57,474 bases of DNA from JAAYCB01 sp012744395 (GTDB lineage: Bacteria > Planctomycetota > Planctomycetia > Pirellulales > Thermoguttaceae), in the NCBI GenBank assembly GCA_028703175.1, contig JAQVNJ010000024.1, positions 1-57,474 on the forward strand. The letters are read 5' to 3'. This document shows positions 1 to 8,106 of this stretch, piece by piece; positions within the stretch are counted from its first letter, which is position 1; each line of letters begins with the position of its first letter. The notes under the pieces are model-generated. The model was given only the letters and a program-made list of their open reading frames with translations, was not told the origin of the DNA and ran no database searches. The position numbers and the translations under genes are program-made.

Positions 1-28
1 CCGCGCACACCGACGGGGAATCAGCGCG

Positions 29-460
29 TTACGCTCCCTTTTCCGCGATCACAAGCATCTCGAAATCGTCGGGCGCAAGCGCTCGGTCGCGGCTGAACGC
101 GCCCAGGCGGCAACCGAAGATGTCCACCTTGGCGAACCCGGCGGTCCGTAGCAGCCAACGCATCTCCGGCGGCGTGTAATATCGTTCGTTGATCTCGACC
201 GTCCGCGATTGGCCGACGTCGTCGGTAAACGTCAACTCGGCATGTTCGCGGAACGTCATCAGATCGAACGCCAATTTGCCGGTGGCCGTGCTGGAGCCGC
301 CCTTTTCAAGAAAGTCCTTGACGGAGTGAAACAGGGGGAAGAGGGCGTTGAGCGTTGTCAGGAGCAATTTGCCGCCCGTGCGCAGCGCAGCGCCCGCGTG
401 CCTGAGAACGGCGTGGTTCCTCTCGTCGGTCTCCATGATTCGAAGAGCGTCTCGTACCAT
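29..460 (-). pseudogene. C-terminal remnant of a SAM-dependent methyltransferase
   Basis: The readable frame covers only the back half of a class I methyltransferase: a strand and turn near residues 22-37 (AALRTGGKLLLTTLNALF, the post-motif region GGxLLLTT), then the substrate-side insert and a final FGCRLGAFSRDR to FEMLVIAEK strand. The SAM-binding glycine motif I and the acidic motif II, which should lie upstream, are missing. An in-frame stop sits four codons before the first ATG (470-472 read on the minus strand). The adjacent frame continues to about 584 but does not restore a recognisable motif. I read this as a frameshifted or truncated gene. A genuine short protein is possible but could not bind SAM in the normal way. 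Codon use resembles the neighbouring genes, so the damage may be recent or a sequencing error. Confidence 0.55.
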
Positions 461-599
461 TGCGCCACGTCAGCGTCTCCTGCAATCTGCCAAGCGAAAC
501 GTCCATGGTTTCTGATTGTACAGCATCACCTCCCGCTGCCGAATAGGCTCGGATACTTCGGGCGTTGCGAAAAGAGCATGGCAAACCCAGGCATCCAAT

Positions 600-648
600 C
601 CCCAGCCGGTCAATGGCTCAAGGGTGGGCTCCGCCGACTGGGGTTTTT
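600..648 (+). terminator. Possible intrinsic terminator
   Basis: CCCCAG (600-605) pairs with CTGGGG (638-643), extended by CGG/CCG after one mismatch, and is followed by five Ts at 644-648. No plus-strand gene is visible upstream within the window, so its owner is unknown. The 461-751 stretch holds nothing else I can support. Confidence 0.3.
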
Positions 649-751
649 GTTGCGCGGTTGGCTGACTTGTCGGCCCGTGGACTGCGTGTTACGATGCCAG
701 GGGAAGGCGCGTCCGCGCCTGCTCGCCGCTGGCCCTTGATGCGAGTCGACG

Positions 752-1411
752 ATGGTCTATCTGACGATCACAAGTGCGGGAGTCAACCTGTCTCCTGGAT
801 GCGAGATCATCCTCCGCCACCAGACCTGGGCGGACTATGAGGAGCTTCTCGAAAAGCGCCAGGACAAGGCTGCGGTCAAGATCCGTTACGACGCCCGAAT
901 GCAGGAAATTTGCGTCATGGCGCCTCTACCAGGACACGGCAACAAGTCCGATGCTCTCTCCGACCTTGTGAAAGCCCTCCTGCGGCACGCGGGACGTGAC
1001 TGGCAGAGTTTCCATCCGATCACGTTGAAACGCCTCGGCCAGGTTGGTCTTGAACCGGACGCGTGCTTCTACATCGAGCACCGTGGGGCGGTCTTGGGCA
1101 AGGAGCGAATTGATCTGGAGACCGACCCTCCGCCGGATCTGGCCCTGGAAGTGGACACAACGTCGCCGACGAATGTCGAGGAGTATGAGCCGCTCCGCGT
1201 CCCGGAATTATGGATCTACCGGGACGACTCGCTGTGGATTTACGTTTTCGATGGTCGGCAGTACAGGGAGAGCGCCGATAGCCTGCACTTTGGCCGGCTG
1301 CCCGTTCGGCGGCTGATCCCCCAGTTTATCCAGCGGGCATGGCAAGCCGGTTCGAGCGTGGCACTGCGGGAGTTTGAATCCGCCTTGCGGGAGTTCCCGT
1401 CGGGTGGGTAG
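752..1411 (+). CDS. Uma2 family (DUF820) putative restriction-endonuclease-fold protein
   Basis: At 219 aa this has the usual length of the Uma2 family, whose members share a PD-(D/E)XK nuclease-like core and are expanded in cyanobacteria and planctomycetes. Visible family signatures are the N-terminal WADYEELLEKR helix, the central LEPDACFYI strand carrying the first acidic residue, and PPDLALEVDTTSP, which supplies the ExD-type second acidic pair. The later ELWIYRDDSLWIYVFDG matches the VPEYWxxD region of the family. The cellular role of Uma2 proteins is not established; nuclease activity is inferred from fold. It stands alone between a methyltransferase remnant and a sugar-epimerase-like gene. 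The ATG at 752 is the first in frame before the conserved region; no strong Shine-Dalgarno is seen. Confidence 0.85.
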   Translation: MVYLTITSAGVNLSPGCEIILRHQTWADYEELLEKRQDKAAVKIRYDARMQEICVMAPLPGHGNKSDALSDLVKALLRHAGRDWQSFHPITLKRLGQVGLEPDACFYIEHRGAVLGKERIDLETDPPPDLALEVDTTSPTNVEEYEPLRVPELWIYRDDSLWIYVFDGRQYRESADSLHFGRLPVRRLIPQFIQRAWQAGSSVALREFESALREFPSGG

Positions 1412-1608
1412 GGGCCAGTCGGATCACGCGATAGCCTCGCCTGGCAAGCTCGTCCAGGTCTGGCTCGGCGACACCGGGATCAGCCAAGGCCTTGGGCGAG
1501 AGGAGCGGGAAGCGGGCTCCCGCCGAGCCGGGCTGGTCAATCGGCTCCCGGGGCCGTACATTGGGCTTTCGATGATTCGCGAACCGTTCGACCGCAGGAG
1601 AGCCCATC

Positions 1609-2772
1609 ATGGCGAAGAAGACCTGGACATTGACTGACGTCGCCCAAGATGTGTACCGCGAGGAATTGGCGATTTCGCCGGCCGACATCGAGGCGCCGGG
1701 CAAGTTCTCGATTGCCAAGCGCCGCTTGCACGGCGGCCTGCGCGATGGGGTCGACGTGATCGAGGTCGACAACGGCCGCATGCGGTTTGTCGTCGTCCCC
1801 ACGCGCGGGATGGGCCTCTGGCGCGCCTTCTGCGGCGACGTTCACCTCGGCTGGAGCTCGCCCAAGACGGGCCCCGTCCACCCGGCCTTCGTCAATCTCT
1901 GGGAGCCGAGCGGGCTGGGATGGCTCGACGGGTTCGACGAACTCTTGGTGCGGTGCGGGCTGGAGTCGAACGGCTCGCCGGAAAGGGACCCGAGCGGGGC
2001 CCTCCACTACCCGCTCCACGGCAAGATCGCGAACACTCCGGCGCAGAAGGTGGAAGTCAGCGTCGACGGCGACTCGGGCGAGATCTCCGTCGCCGGCGTC
2101 GTCGAAGAGACGCGGCTGTTCTTCAACAAGCTCCAGTTGACGAGCACCTACACAACAAAGATCGGCCAGCCCGGATTCACGGTGACCGACACGGTGACCA
2201 ACCTCTGGGCGGAGCCCAGCGAATTGGAGCTGCTCTATCACATCAACTTCGGCATGCCGCTGCTCGGCCCCGGCGCGAAGGCCGTTCTGCCGGTGGGCAA
2301 GCTGGCCCCGCGCGATCAGACCGCCGTGGCCGACCTGGCCGAGTGGAACGTCTACGGCCCGGAAGCGCCCGGCAAGCCCGAGGTTGTGTTCTTCGTCGAC
2401 CTGGCTGCCGGCGACGACGGACGGACGACCACCCTGCTGAAAAACGCCGAATCCACGCGGGGCGTCTCGCTCGAGTTCGACAAGCGCCAGTTTCCCTGCT
2501 TCAGCTTGTGGAAGAACTGCCAGGCGGCCAGCGACGGCTACGTGACGGGGTTCGAGCCGGCGATCAACTTCCCCAACGGGCGGTCGTTTGAAAAGAGCAA
2601 GGGGCGCGTGGCAACCCTCCGCCCGGGCGAGTCGCGCTCGTTCGAGATCCGCCTGACCGCGCACGGCACGCCCGAGAGCGTTGCGGACGCCGAGAAGGCC
2701 GTTGCCGCCCTCCAGGCCGGCAGGGAACCGGAAATCCTCGGCAAACCGGACCCGGAGTGGTCGGCCCCTTGA
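1609..2772 (+). CDS. DUF4432 family protein, aldose 1-epimerase-like fold
   Basis: The 387-aa product matches the DUF4432 family (galactose-mutarotase-like beta-sandwich). Conserved family stretches are FVVVPTRGMGLWR near residue 60, the WLDGFDELLVRCGLESNG segment near 105-125, LHYPLHGKIAN near 135, and ELLYHINFGMPLL near 205. The histidines in LHGKIAN and YHINFG are the likely sugar-contacting residues by analogy with mutarotases. Substrate is unknown. AGGAG at 1593-1597 lies upstream of the ATG at 1609, supporting this start. It is cytosolic, with no signal peptide. L-fucose isomerase and other sugar genes lie elsewhere in the window but are not linked to it. Confidence is high for the family and low for any specific reaction. 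Confidence 0.85.
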   Translation: MAKKTWTLTDVAQDVYREELAISPADIEAPGKFSIAKRRLHGGLRDGVDVIEVDNGRMRFVVVPTRGMGLWRAFCGDVHLGWSSPKTGPVHPAFVNLWEPSGLGWLDGFDELLVRCGLESNGSPERDPSGALHYPLHGKIANTPAQKVEVSVDGDSGEISVAGVVEETRLFFNKLQLTSTYTTKIGQPGFTVTDTVTNLWAEPSELELLYHINFGMPLLGPGAKAVLPVGKLAPRDQTAVADLAEWNVYGPEAPGKPEVVFFVDLAAGDDGRTTTLLKNAESTRGVSLEFDKRQFPCFSLWKNCQAASDGYVTGFEPAINFPNGRSFEKSKGRVATLRPGESRSFEIRLTAHGTPESVADAEKAVAALQAGREPEILGKPDPEWSAP

Positions 2773-2964
2773 CGAAGGTCGGGCGGCGCGGGAATCGCGG
2801 CGATCCACGGCTGGCTGTCGCGTCGAGCCGGCGGGAAGGCTGCGCTTCGCTCCGCATGCATGGCCGCGGGCGGGACTGCCCCGTCCCCGCGGCGCCGGCG
2901 ATTCTCTCAACGAATCGCCAGACGTGCCGCGGAAACGGGAAGCAGCCCCCCAGTGAACGTCTGT

Positions 2965-3261
2965 TCAAGGACCAATCGGCTGCGGATTGGTGGCGAGGAA
3001 ATCGCGAGGGCCCCGCAAGGAGTAATAGGGATATTCAACCGCTCCCATCGGGGCCCGGAGCCCGGAGGTCCGCCCGCGGGCGTGGATCGCGCCGATCCTG
3101 TTGCAGCCTCGCGCGTTGCAGCCCGAAAGAACGCCCGGTCCGTGGCCACAGCCACGCACCATGCCGCAACGGGCCGGCGGGCAGGCCATTCTGTCATGAG
3201 CGCAGCCTATCGCCGCAATCGCGAGAATACCCGCCAATAGCATACACCATGCAGTCTTCAT
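2965..3261 (-). CDS. Small planctomycete lipoprotein of unknown function
   Basis: This 98-aa protein starts with a lipoprotein signal: MKTAWCMLLAGILAIAAIGC, with the lipobox AIGC placing the modified cysteine at residue 20. The middle is rich in Cys and Gly (CPPARCGMVRGCGHG, CNARGCNR). The C-terminus reads EYPYYSLRGPRDFLATNP, a tail I associate with a conserved small-lipoprotein family of Pirellulales. A purine-rich AAGGAA lies just upstream of the start. Export to the outer or cytoplasmic membrane is inferred from the lipobox. No function is known to me. The even spacing of cysteines suggests disulfides or metal binding, which is speculation. Confidence 0.75.
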   Translation of the reverse strand: MKTAWCMLLAGILAIAAIGCAHDRMACPPARCGMVRGCGHGPGVLSGCNARGCNRIGAIHARGRTSGLRAPMGAVEYPYYSLRGPRDFLATNPQPIGP

Positions 3262-3935
3262 CGAATCTGGATTCCTTTCCGATCGGCTAGCGCGAACCGG
3301 TCACCACCGGTCGAATGCCGCACGGACTGCGCAGCCCGTCGCGGCGTCGCGGTTGCCCCAGCCGATTCTAAGCCAAGCTTTCGCCCCCCGGCTCAGCCCG
3401 GCGGTACGGAACCTGTCCCCCGAACGGGTCCGGCGTCTCCGCCAATCGCGCCCAGCCATGCGATGGCTGGCCCCGCCGCGGACCGACGGACGGACCGCTT
3501 CGACAGGCCCGAACCGGCCTGGAGGGTCTCTCCTTATCCATTCAAATCGGCCTGGTAATCGGCAGAGTCCAGAAAATCGATAAAACTGGCGAATGCGGCA
3601 GGACGCGAATCCCCGGCACGGTCGCCAAGCACCCGAAGGCGGGGGGCCGCCGCTCCTCTCGAATTCCCACTCCTGGTTCCCCAGTTCCAGCCGATGAACG
3701 CGGAATCAGACCGGGCCTCGGGAACACACCGTCTCCGGGGGGTGCAGTCTGGGTAATTTGGGACAGATCAGCAGGCCAGGCACGCTTGCCTCGGATGGGT
3801 TGGTCTTTCCGATTGGTTTTGAAGCGGATATCCTTCTTAGAGAGACTTCCGATCGGCAATCGCCGCAGCGGGCGTCTTCTTGTTCTTGCCAACCCATCCC
3901 GCCATGCTCTCCGAGCCTACCCGACAGCACTCGCC
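3262..3935. other. Intergenic region, no gene supported
   Basis: Short open frames here are arginine- and proline-rich and share no recognisable motif. One clean hairpin is present: CCAGCCAT (3452-3459), loop GCG, ATGGCTGG (3463-3470), without a T-tract. The region separates the divergent lipoprotein (minus) and metallophosphoesterase (plus), so it should contain promoters for both, but I could not pick out convincing -35/-10 pairs. Confidence 0.5.
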
Positions 3936-4805
3936 ATGGTCGCCTCCATTGGGTTCATCGAAAAAATCATTCAGTGCTTTGCCGAGGCTACTCGCGTCCA
4001 GCTCGACAGCCCGGGGCGTGAGGGGAACATTGTCGTCCTCGACTCCCAGTTGGCCACGGACGTGATGGTTACGGGAGACCTGCACGGTCACCGCCACAAT
4101 TTCAACGCGATTCGTCGGGTGGCCGATTTGCGGAATCACTCCGGCCGGCACCTGATCTTGCAGGAGGTCTGCCATGGCGGACCGACCTACCCGGCCAATG
4201 GCGGAGACATGTCGCATACCCTGCTGGAAGACGTTGCCCGGCTGGTCACCGAGTTCCCCGGCAGAGTCCATTTTCTCCTCGGCAACCATGAGTTGTCGGA
4301 GTTGACGGACTATCCGATTCAGAAGAACAACCAGATGCTGAACTTGTTGTTTCGCTTGGGCTTGCAGCATGCATACGGCCCGGCGGCCGACAAGGTCCGC
4401 GAGTCCTACTTCCCGTTCATCGCGTCGAGCCCCTTGGCGGTTCGGATGCCCGGCGGGGTCTTCATCAGCCACAGTATTCCGCCGGGCGTGGACACGAGCC
4501 CGTTCGACGTCTCCGTCTTTCAGCGCAAACTTGGCCCCGAGGACTTTCGCAGCCACACGCCGGTTTTCGACCTGGTGTGGGGACGCGACGATCGCCCGGA
4601 AAACGCGGAAGCCTTCGCCGTCCAGGTGGGCGCGGAGGCTTTGATCAATGGGCACGAACCGTGCCCCGCGGGCTACGACACGCCGAACTCGCGACAGACG
4701 ATCCTCGACTGCTGCAACGACAAGGCCTGCTACGTGATCCTGCCGTTGGATCGCGACTGGACCCAGGCGCGGATTGTGGAGCGAATCGGAAGACTGAAAT
4801 TGTAA
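3936..4805 (+). CDS. Calcineurin-like metallophosphoesterase
   Basis: A soluble 289-aa protein with the metal-binding blocks of the calcineurin-like phosphoesterase fold in order: VTGDLHGHRHNF (GDxHG), GGDMSH, LLGNHELSEL (GNHE), SHSIPPG and INGHEP (the last two His blocks). It should coordinate two metals and cleave a phosphomonoester or diester; the protein-phosphatase-like GDLHGH pattern suggests a PPP-related member. The frame stays open upstream to an ATG at 3786, but those 50 residues are basic and without conserved features. I therefore place the start at the ATG at 3936 (MVASIGFIEKII), although no clear ribosome site precedes either. A terminator overlaps the stop codon, so it appears to be transcribed alone. 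Confidence 0.85.
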   Translation: MVASIGFIEKIIQCFAEATRVQLDSPGREGNIVVLDSQLATDVMVTGDLHGHRHNFNAIRRVADLRNHSGRHLILQEVCHGGPTYPANGGDMSHTLLEDVARLVTEFPGRVHFLLGNHELSELTDYPIQKNNQMLNLLFRLGLQHAYGPAADKVRESYFPFIASSPLAVRMPGGVFISHSIPPGVDTSPFDVSVFQRKLGPEDFRSHTPVFDLVWGRDDRPENAEAFAVQVGAEALINGHEPCPAGYDTPNSRQTILDCCNDKACYVILPLDRDWTQARIVERIGRLKL

Positions 4806-4828
4806 CCCCCCCACCTTGCGGGGGTTTT
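4803..4828 (+). terminator. Intrinsic terminator after the metallophosphoesterase gene
   Basis: AACCCCC (4804-4810) pairs with GGGGGTT (4820-4826) across a 9-nt loop and runs into TTTT (4825-4828). The hairpin begins inside the TAA stop codon of the phosphoesterase gene. Its T-tract covers an alternative TTG start for the next gene, which argues against using that start. Confidence 0.65.
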
Positions 4829-4865
4829 GGCCGCATTCCCCTTCCCCTTTGTGCGCGGCTCGCTG

Positions 4866-5132
4866 ATGGCCGTGAACCCATTCCGGACCGGCGGACGTGC
4901 GGCTGGCCGCGGACGATTTCAGTTCGGGCTGGCGGCGCTGCTGTTTCTCACGGTCCCGGTGGCCCTGCTGGCCGGGGCCTGGGCGGCCCTGAACCGGAGC
5001 AAGCCGGGCGAGCCGATGCGCCTGTTCGGCCTCGTGCTGGTGGCTGCCGCGCCGCTCGCCCTGGCAATCGCCACAAGTCTCGTCCGCACGGCGCGCCGCC
5101 GATCCGGACGCCGCCGCGCGGCACGCGGCTGA
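4866..5132 (+). CDS. Small two-helix membrane protein of planctomycete type
   Basis: The 88-aa product opens with a short basic segment, then GRFQFGLAALLFLTVPVALL, a strongly hydrophobic helix with the RFQFGLxxLLxLT entry seen in many small planctomycete membrane proteins. A second helix follows (LFGLVLVAAAPLALAIATSL) and an Arg-rich tail (RTARRRSGRRRAARG). Function is unknown. I chose the ATG at 4866 over a TTG at 4827, which lies in the preceding terminator. The ABC transporter gene begins 120 bases downstream on the same strand, but co-transcription is not shown. Confidence 0.7.
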   Translation: MAVNPFRTGGRAAGRGRFQFGLAALLFLTVPVALLAGAWAALNRSKPGEPMRLFGLVLVAAAPLALAIATSLVRTARRRSGRRRAARG

Positions 5133-5252
5133 CTGCCGTCCGTATCTGTATTGGTGATCTGCCGCCGATCTGGTACAACCTTGCCCGCCGGGCCTGTGGA
5201 AGGGCTCGCGCGCCAGTCGAGGCAAGGAAGCCGCAGGGAGGATCGATCAAGG

Positions 5253-7259
5253 ATGGCAAGTTTCGGCAGGGTAATTCGCCTGGCCTTGCGTTACCGGTTT
5301 TCGGTGATTGGGGCGTTTCTGTGTGCCTTGGCCGTGGGGGTCTTCTGGGGCGCCAACATCTCGGTGGTCTACCCGTTCGTCGAGATCGTCTTCCAGGACA
5401 AATCGCTGCACGATTGGATCGACGAGCGGATCGCCGGGAACCGGCAGGCACGGGCGGAGGCGGAGGCCGCAATCCGGCGGACGTCGGAGGAGCTGGCCCG
5501 GGCGCCGGCCAGCGCGCGGGCGGCCCTGCGAGGCGAGCAGGAACTGGCGGCCACGCGGCTGGAGTCGGAACAGCGGCGGGCCCGCTTCTACGCGTGGGTC
5601 GAACCGGCAATCAAACGCTATCTGCCCGACGACGCGTTCAAAACGCTGGCGGTCCTGATCGGCCTGGTCCTGGCCGGAACCGTGATCAAGAGCCTCTGCG
5701 TGATGGGCCACGCCATCCTCGTGGCCCGGCTCACGCAGCTTGCCACGTTCGACCTCCGCAAGCTGTTCTTCCGGCGGACGCTTCAGATGGACCTGGCGAC
5801 GTTCACCAACGAAGGCTCGGCGGACCTGATGAGCCGGTTCACCCACGACATGGAGAGCGTCGCCGAGGGCCTCACCGCCTTGTTCGGCAAGGTGGTCCGC
5901 GAGCCGATCAAGGGCGCCGCCTGCGTCATCGGGGCCGGCCTGATCTGCTGGCGCCTGCTGCTGCTTTCGCTGATCCTCGCGCCCCTCGCCGGGTGGTTGA
6001 TCCGCTCGCTGGCCAGGACGCTGAAGCGGGCGAACCGGCGGGCGATGGAAGGCATGGCGCAACTGTACAGCACGCTGGAGGAGGTGTTTCGCGGAATCAA
6101 GGTGGTCAAGGCGTTCACGACGGAGCCGCAAGAGCGGAACCGCTTCCACAACAATAGCAAGAAGTACTATCGCTCGTCGATGCGAATCGCCCGCTACGAC
6201 TCGCTGACCCACCCGCTCACGGAAGTCCTCGGGATCGGCATCATCTGCGTGGCAATGCTGGCCGGGGCCTACCTGGTCCTGGAGCGCCAGACCCATCTGT
6301 TCGGAATCCCCATCTGTTCCCGCGAGTTGAGCCTCGGTTGGATGATGACGTTCTTCGCCCTGCTCGCCGGAGCGGCCGATCCCCTGAGGAAGCTTTCCGA
6401 CGTGTTCACCAGGTTACAGCGCGCCGCCGCGGCCAGCGAACGAATCTACGCGGTGCTCGACCGCGAGCCGAGCGTCAGCGAGCCGGCCAAGCCGCGCCCG
6501 CTGGGGCGCCACCACCAGAACCTCGTCTTCGACCACGTCAACTTCAGCTACCTGGCCGACCGGCCCGTCTTGCAGGACATCAACCTGGAGATCCGCTTCG
6601 GCGAGACGCTCGCCATCGTCGGCGAAAGCGGATGCGGCAAGAGCACCTTGGTCGACCTGATTCCACGCTTCGCCGATCCGGATTCCGGCCAGGTCCGGCT
6701 CGACGGGATTCCGCTGGCGGAACTGCGGATCCGAGACCTCCGCAGCCAGATCGGCCTGGTCACCCAGGAGCCGGTCCTCTTCGACGACACCGTGCTCGCC
6801 AACATCACCTACGGAACCCCGCAGGCAACGCGCGAGCAGGCGATCGTGGCGGCCAAGCAAGCCCATGCCCACTGGTTCATCGAACACGAACTGGCCGAGG
6901 GCTACGACACGAACATTGGACCGATGGGGGGGCAGCTCTCCGGCGGGCAACGCCAGCGGATCGCCCTGGCCCGGGCAATCCTCCGCGACCCGGCGATCCT
7001 GATCCTCGACGAGGCGACCAGCCAAGTCGACCTGAACAGCGAGCAGATCATCCAGCGGGTGCTCGAGCGGTTCACCGCCGGCCGCACGACGCTGATCATC
7101 ACGCACCGGCTCGGGCTCCTGGCGCTGGCGGACCGGATCGCCGTGATCCACGAGGGGCGAATCGTCGGAGTCGGCAGCCACGACGATCTGATGGCCCAGT
7201 GCGAGGTCTACCGGCGGATGCGCCGGCTCGAGTCCATCGAGCATCGCGAAAGCGCATGA
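5253..7259 (+). CDS. ABC exporter, fused permease and ATPase (MsbA-like)
   Basis: A 668-aa half-transporter with an N-terminal six-helix exporter domain (about residues 1-390) and a C-terminal ATPase. The ATPase has Walker A GESGCGKST near residue 456, the Q-loop QEPVLFDD, signature LSGGQRQRIALARAI near 561, Walker B ILILDEATSQVD near 581 and the switch histidine in IITHRLG. An unusual soluble insert rich in Ala, Arg and Glu (about residues 60-110) separates the first two helices. It should act as a homodimer in the inner membrane; lipid or peptide export is the common role of this subtype, but the substrate is unknown. GGGAGG at 5236-5241 precedes the ATG at 5253, so an upstream in-frame ATG at 5151 was not used. 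Confidence 0.9.
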   Translation: MASFGRVIRLALRYRFSVIGAFLCALAVGVFWGANISVVYPFVEIVFQDKSLHDWIDERIAGNRQARAEAEAAIRRTSEELARAPASARAALRGEQELAATRLESEQRRARFYAWVEPAIKRYLPDDAFKTLAVLIGLVLAGTVIKSLCVMGHAILVARLTQLATFDLRKLFFRRTLQMDLATFTNEGSADLMSRFTHDMESVAEGLTALFGKVVREPIKGAACVIGAGLICWRLLLLSLILAPLAGWLIRSLARTLKRANRRAMEGMAQLYSTLEEVFRGIKVVKAFTTEPQERNRFHNNSKKYYRSSMRIARYDSLTHPLTEVLGIGIICVAMLAGAYLVLERQTHLFGIPICSRELSLGWMMTFFALLAGAADPLRKLSDVFTRLQRAAAASERIYAVLDREPSVSEPAKPRPLGRHHQNLVFDHVNFSYLADRPVLQDINLEIRFGETLAIVGESGCGKSTLVDLIPRFADPDSGQVRLDGIPLAELRIRDLRSQIGLVTQEPVLFDDTVLANITYGTPQATREQAIVAAKQAHAHWFIEHELAEGYDTNIGPMGGQLSGGQRQRIALARAILRDPAILILDEATSQVDLNSEQIIQRVLERFTAGRTTLIITHRLGLLALADRIAVIHEGRIVGVGSHDDLMAQCEVYRRMRRLESIEHRESA

Positions 7260-7373
7260 CCCGGCCGGACCCTCGCGCGAACAGGAATCGCCCCCAAGCC
7301 GTCGGGCAGCCCCCCCACGCGGGCGGCGGCTCGGCGGACTCCGCGGCCCGCCCAGAGACTCGCTTGCGGGGTC

Positions 7374-7389
7374 TGGCACGCCATTTGCA
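7374..7389 (+). promoter_or_regulatory. Sigma-54 (RpoN) -24/-12 promoter
   Basis: TGGCACG (7374-7380), four bases, TTGCA (7385-7389) matches the sigma-54 consensus TGGCACG-N4-TTGCW at every defined position, with the required GG-N10-GC spacing. It is 115 bases past the ABC transporter stop. The nearest downstream element is not a gene but a short terminated transcript (7400-7473), so I assign the promoter to that. No enhancer-binding-protein site was identified. Confidence 0.75.
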
Positions 7390-7399
7390 CCTTAGTCGA

Positions 7400-7473
7400 T
7401 CGTCTCTGTTTCATTCAGAGCAGTCACCCCCCCCCAGAGATCCAGCGGCTCATCTTGAGCCGCTGGATTTTTT
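7400..7473 (+). ncRNA. Candidate sigma-54-dependent small RNA (about 75 nt)
   Basis: Transcription from the sigma-54 promoter should begin about 12 bases after its GC, near 7400. The predicted RNA has a 5' hairpin (CTCTG 7404-7408, 7-nt loop, CAGAG 7416-7420), then an unpaired stretch with nine consecutive Cs (7427-7435), then a 13-bp terminator hairpin with a U-tail. No start codon and ribosome site pair is present. The architecture of 5' stem, C-rich single strand and terminator is that of trans-acting small RNAs that pair with Shine-Dalgarno sequences. That role is inference; the promoter, hairpins and terminator are seen in the sequence. Exact ends are approximate. Confidence 0.55.
7440..7473 (+). 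terminator. Strong intrinsic terminator of the candidate small RNA
   Basis: A perfect 13-bp stem (7440-7452 with 7456-7468), a three-base TCT loop, and a run of Ts at 7468-7473. It is the strongest intrinsic terminator I found in the window. Confidence 0.85.
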
Positions 7474-7623
7474 GGAACAAAGGAGAGGCAAACCTTTTGT
7501 CTGGGGCCGGTAAGCAGAAGAGGCTCGGCATACGGAGCAGAGAATGGACGTCGGGGCAGGCGGCAGGGTGCATTAGACGGTCATCATGCAGCAATCCGAC
7601 GAACCGGAAGCGCCCGCTTCCGA

Positions 7624-7689
7624 GTAGCAACAGGCGAGTTGAGTTCGCACTTCCGCAGAGAGCTCAACTCGCCTGTATTGTTTTGCTAC
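7624..7689. repeat. Long inverted repeat (hairpin) in the region upstream of speA
   Basis: A 14-bp perfect stem (7630-7643 with 7663-7676) with a 19-base loop, enclosed by a second 7-bp stem GTAGCAA/TTGCTAC (7624-7630 and 7683-7689, sharing one base with the inner arm). The sequence to its right is the most AT-rich of the region and may hold a promoter (TATGAT at 7708-7713). It could be a structured RNA, a terminator for leftward transcription or a protein-binding site. Confidence 0.5.
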
Positions 7690-7837
7690 AGCACAATTGA
7701 ACATATGTATGATTTTGCAACACATGGATACTCAGCTCATTGGTGGCTCCTAATAGCTAATTGGTTGGGTTGACGCTCATCGAGGGTCCTCTCAACAGGG
7801 CTGAGCCACGCTCGGCCTGCTCTCGTTTTCTCATCGC

Positions 7838-7860
7838 CCGGCCCGCCGAGGCCGGTTTTT
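7838..7860 (+). terminator. Intrinsic terminator in the speA leader (possible attenuator)
   Basis: CCGGCC (7838-7843), 6-nt loop, GGCCGG (7850-7855) and five Ts (7856-7860). It lies 247 bases before the speA start on the same strand, and a small nested hairpin (GTTGA 7769-7773 with TCAAC 7792-7796, enclosing GAGG/CCTC) lies between it and the AT-rich segment. It either ends another short transcript or attenuates speA. Confidence 0.5.
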
Positions 7861-8106
7861 CGTCGGCCGTTGGCTGTCACTTCGGCCCCGCTTTTGCCCC
7901 GCGTTGCCGGACCATGTCGGGCCACGCCGCGGTTGGCCACGCTTGGAAACGTCGCGTCCTCTCTCGCGATTTCCGGGCCTCTTCTAGCACGGACAAGAGC
8001 CCCCCCTACAGGCCTTCGCCCTCAGCGGATACGATACGAGTTGCGATGGATCGCCCCGCCTTTTCCCCACATCAACCGGGCATCGCCCCCCCTCTCGGAG
8101 GATAAA

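Noticed and set aside
209..739. 176-residue plus-strand frame at the left end
   Set aside because: It is antisense to the methyltransferase remnant for half its length and has no recognisable motif.
7455..7700. An 81-residue open frame downstream of the ABC transporter gene
   Set aside because: It starts inside the terminator hairpin and spans the second long hairpin; composition is that of non-coding sequence.
7870..8106. Longer N-terminus for arginine decarboxylase from 7870
   Set aside because: The extra 79 residues are not SpeA-like, and GGAGG sits just ahead of the ATG at 8107.
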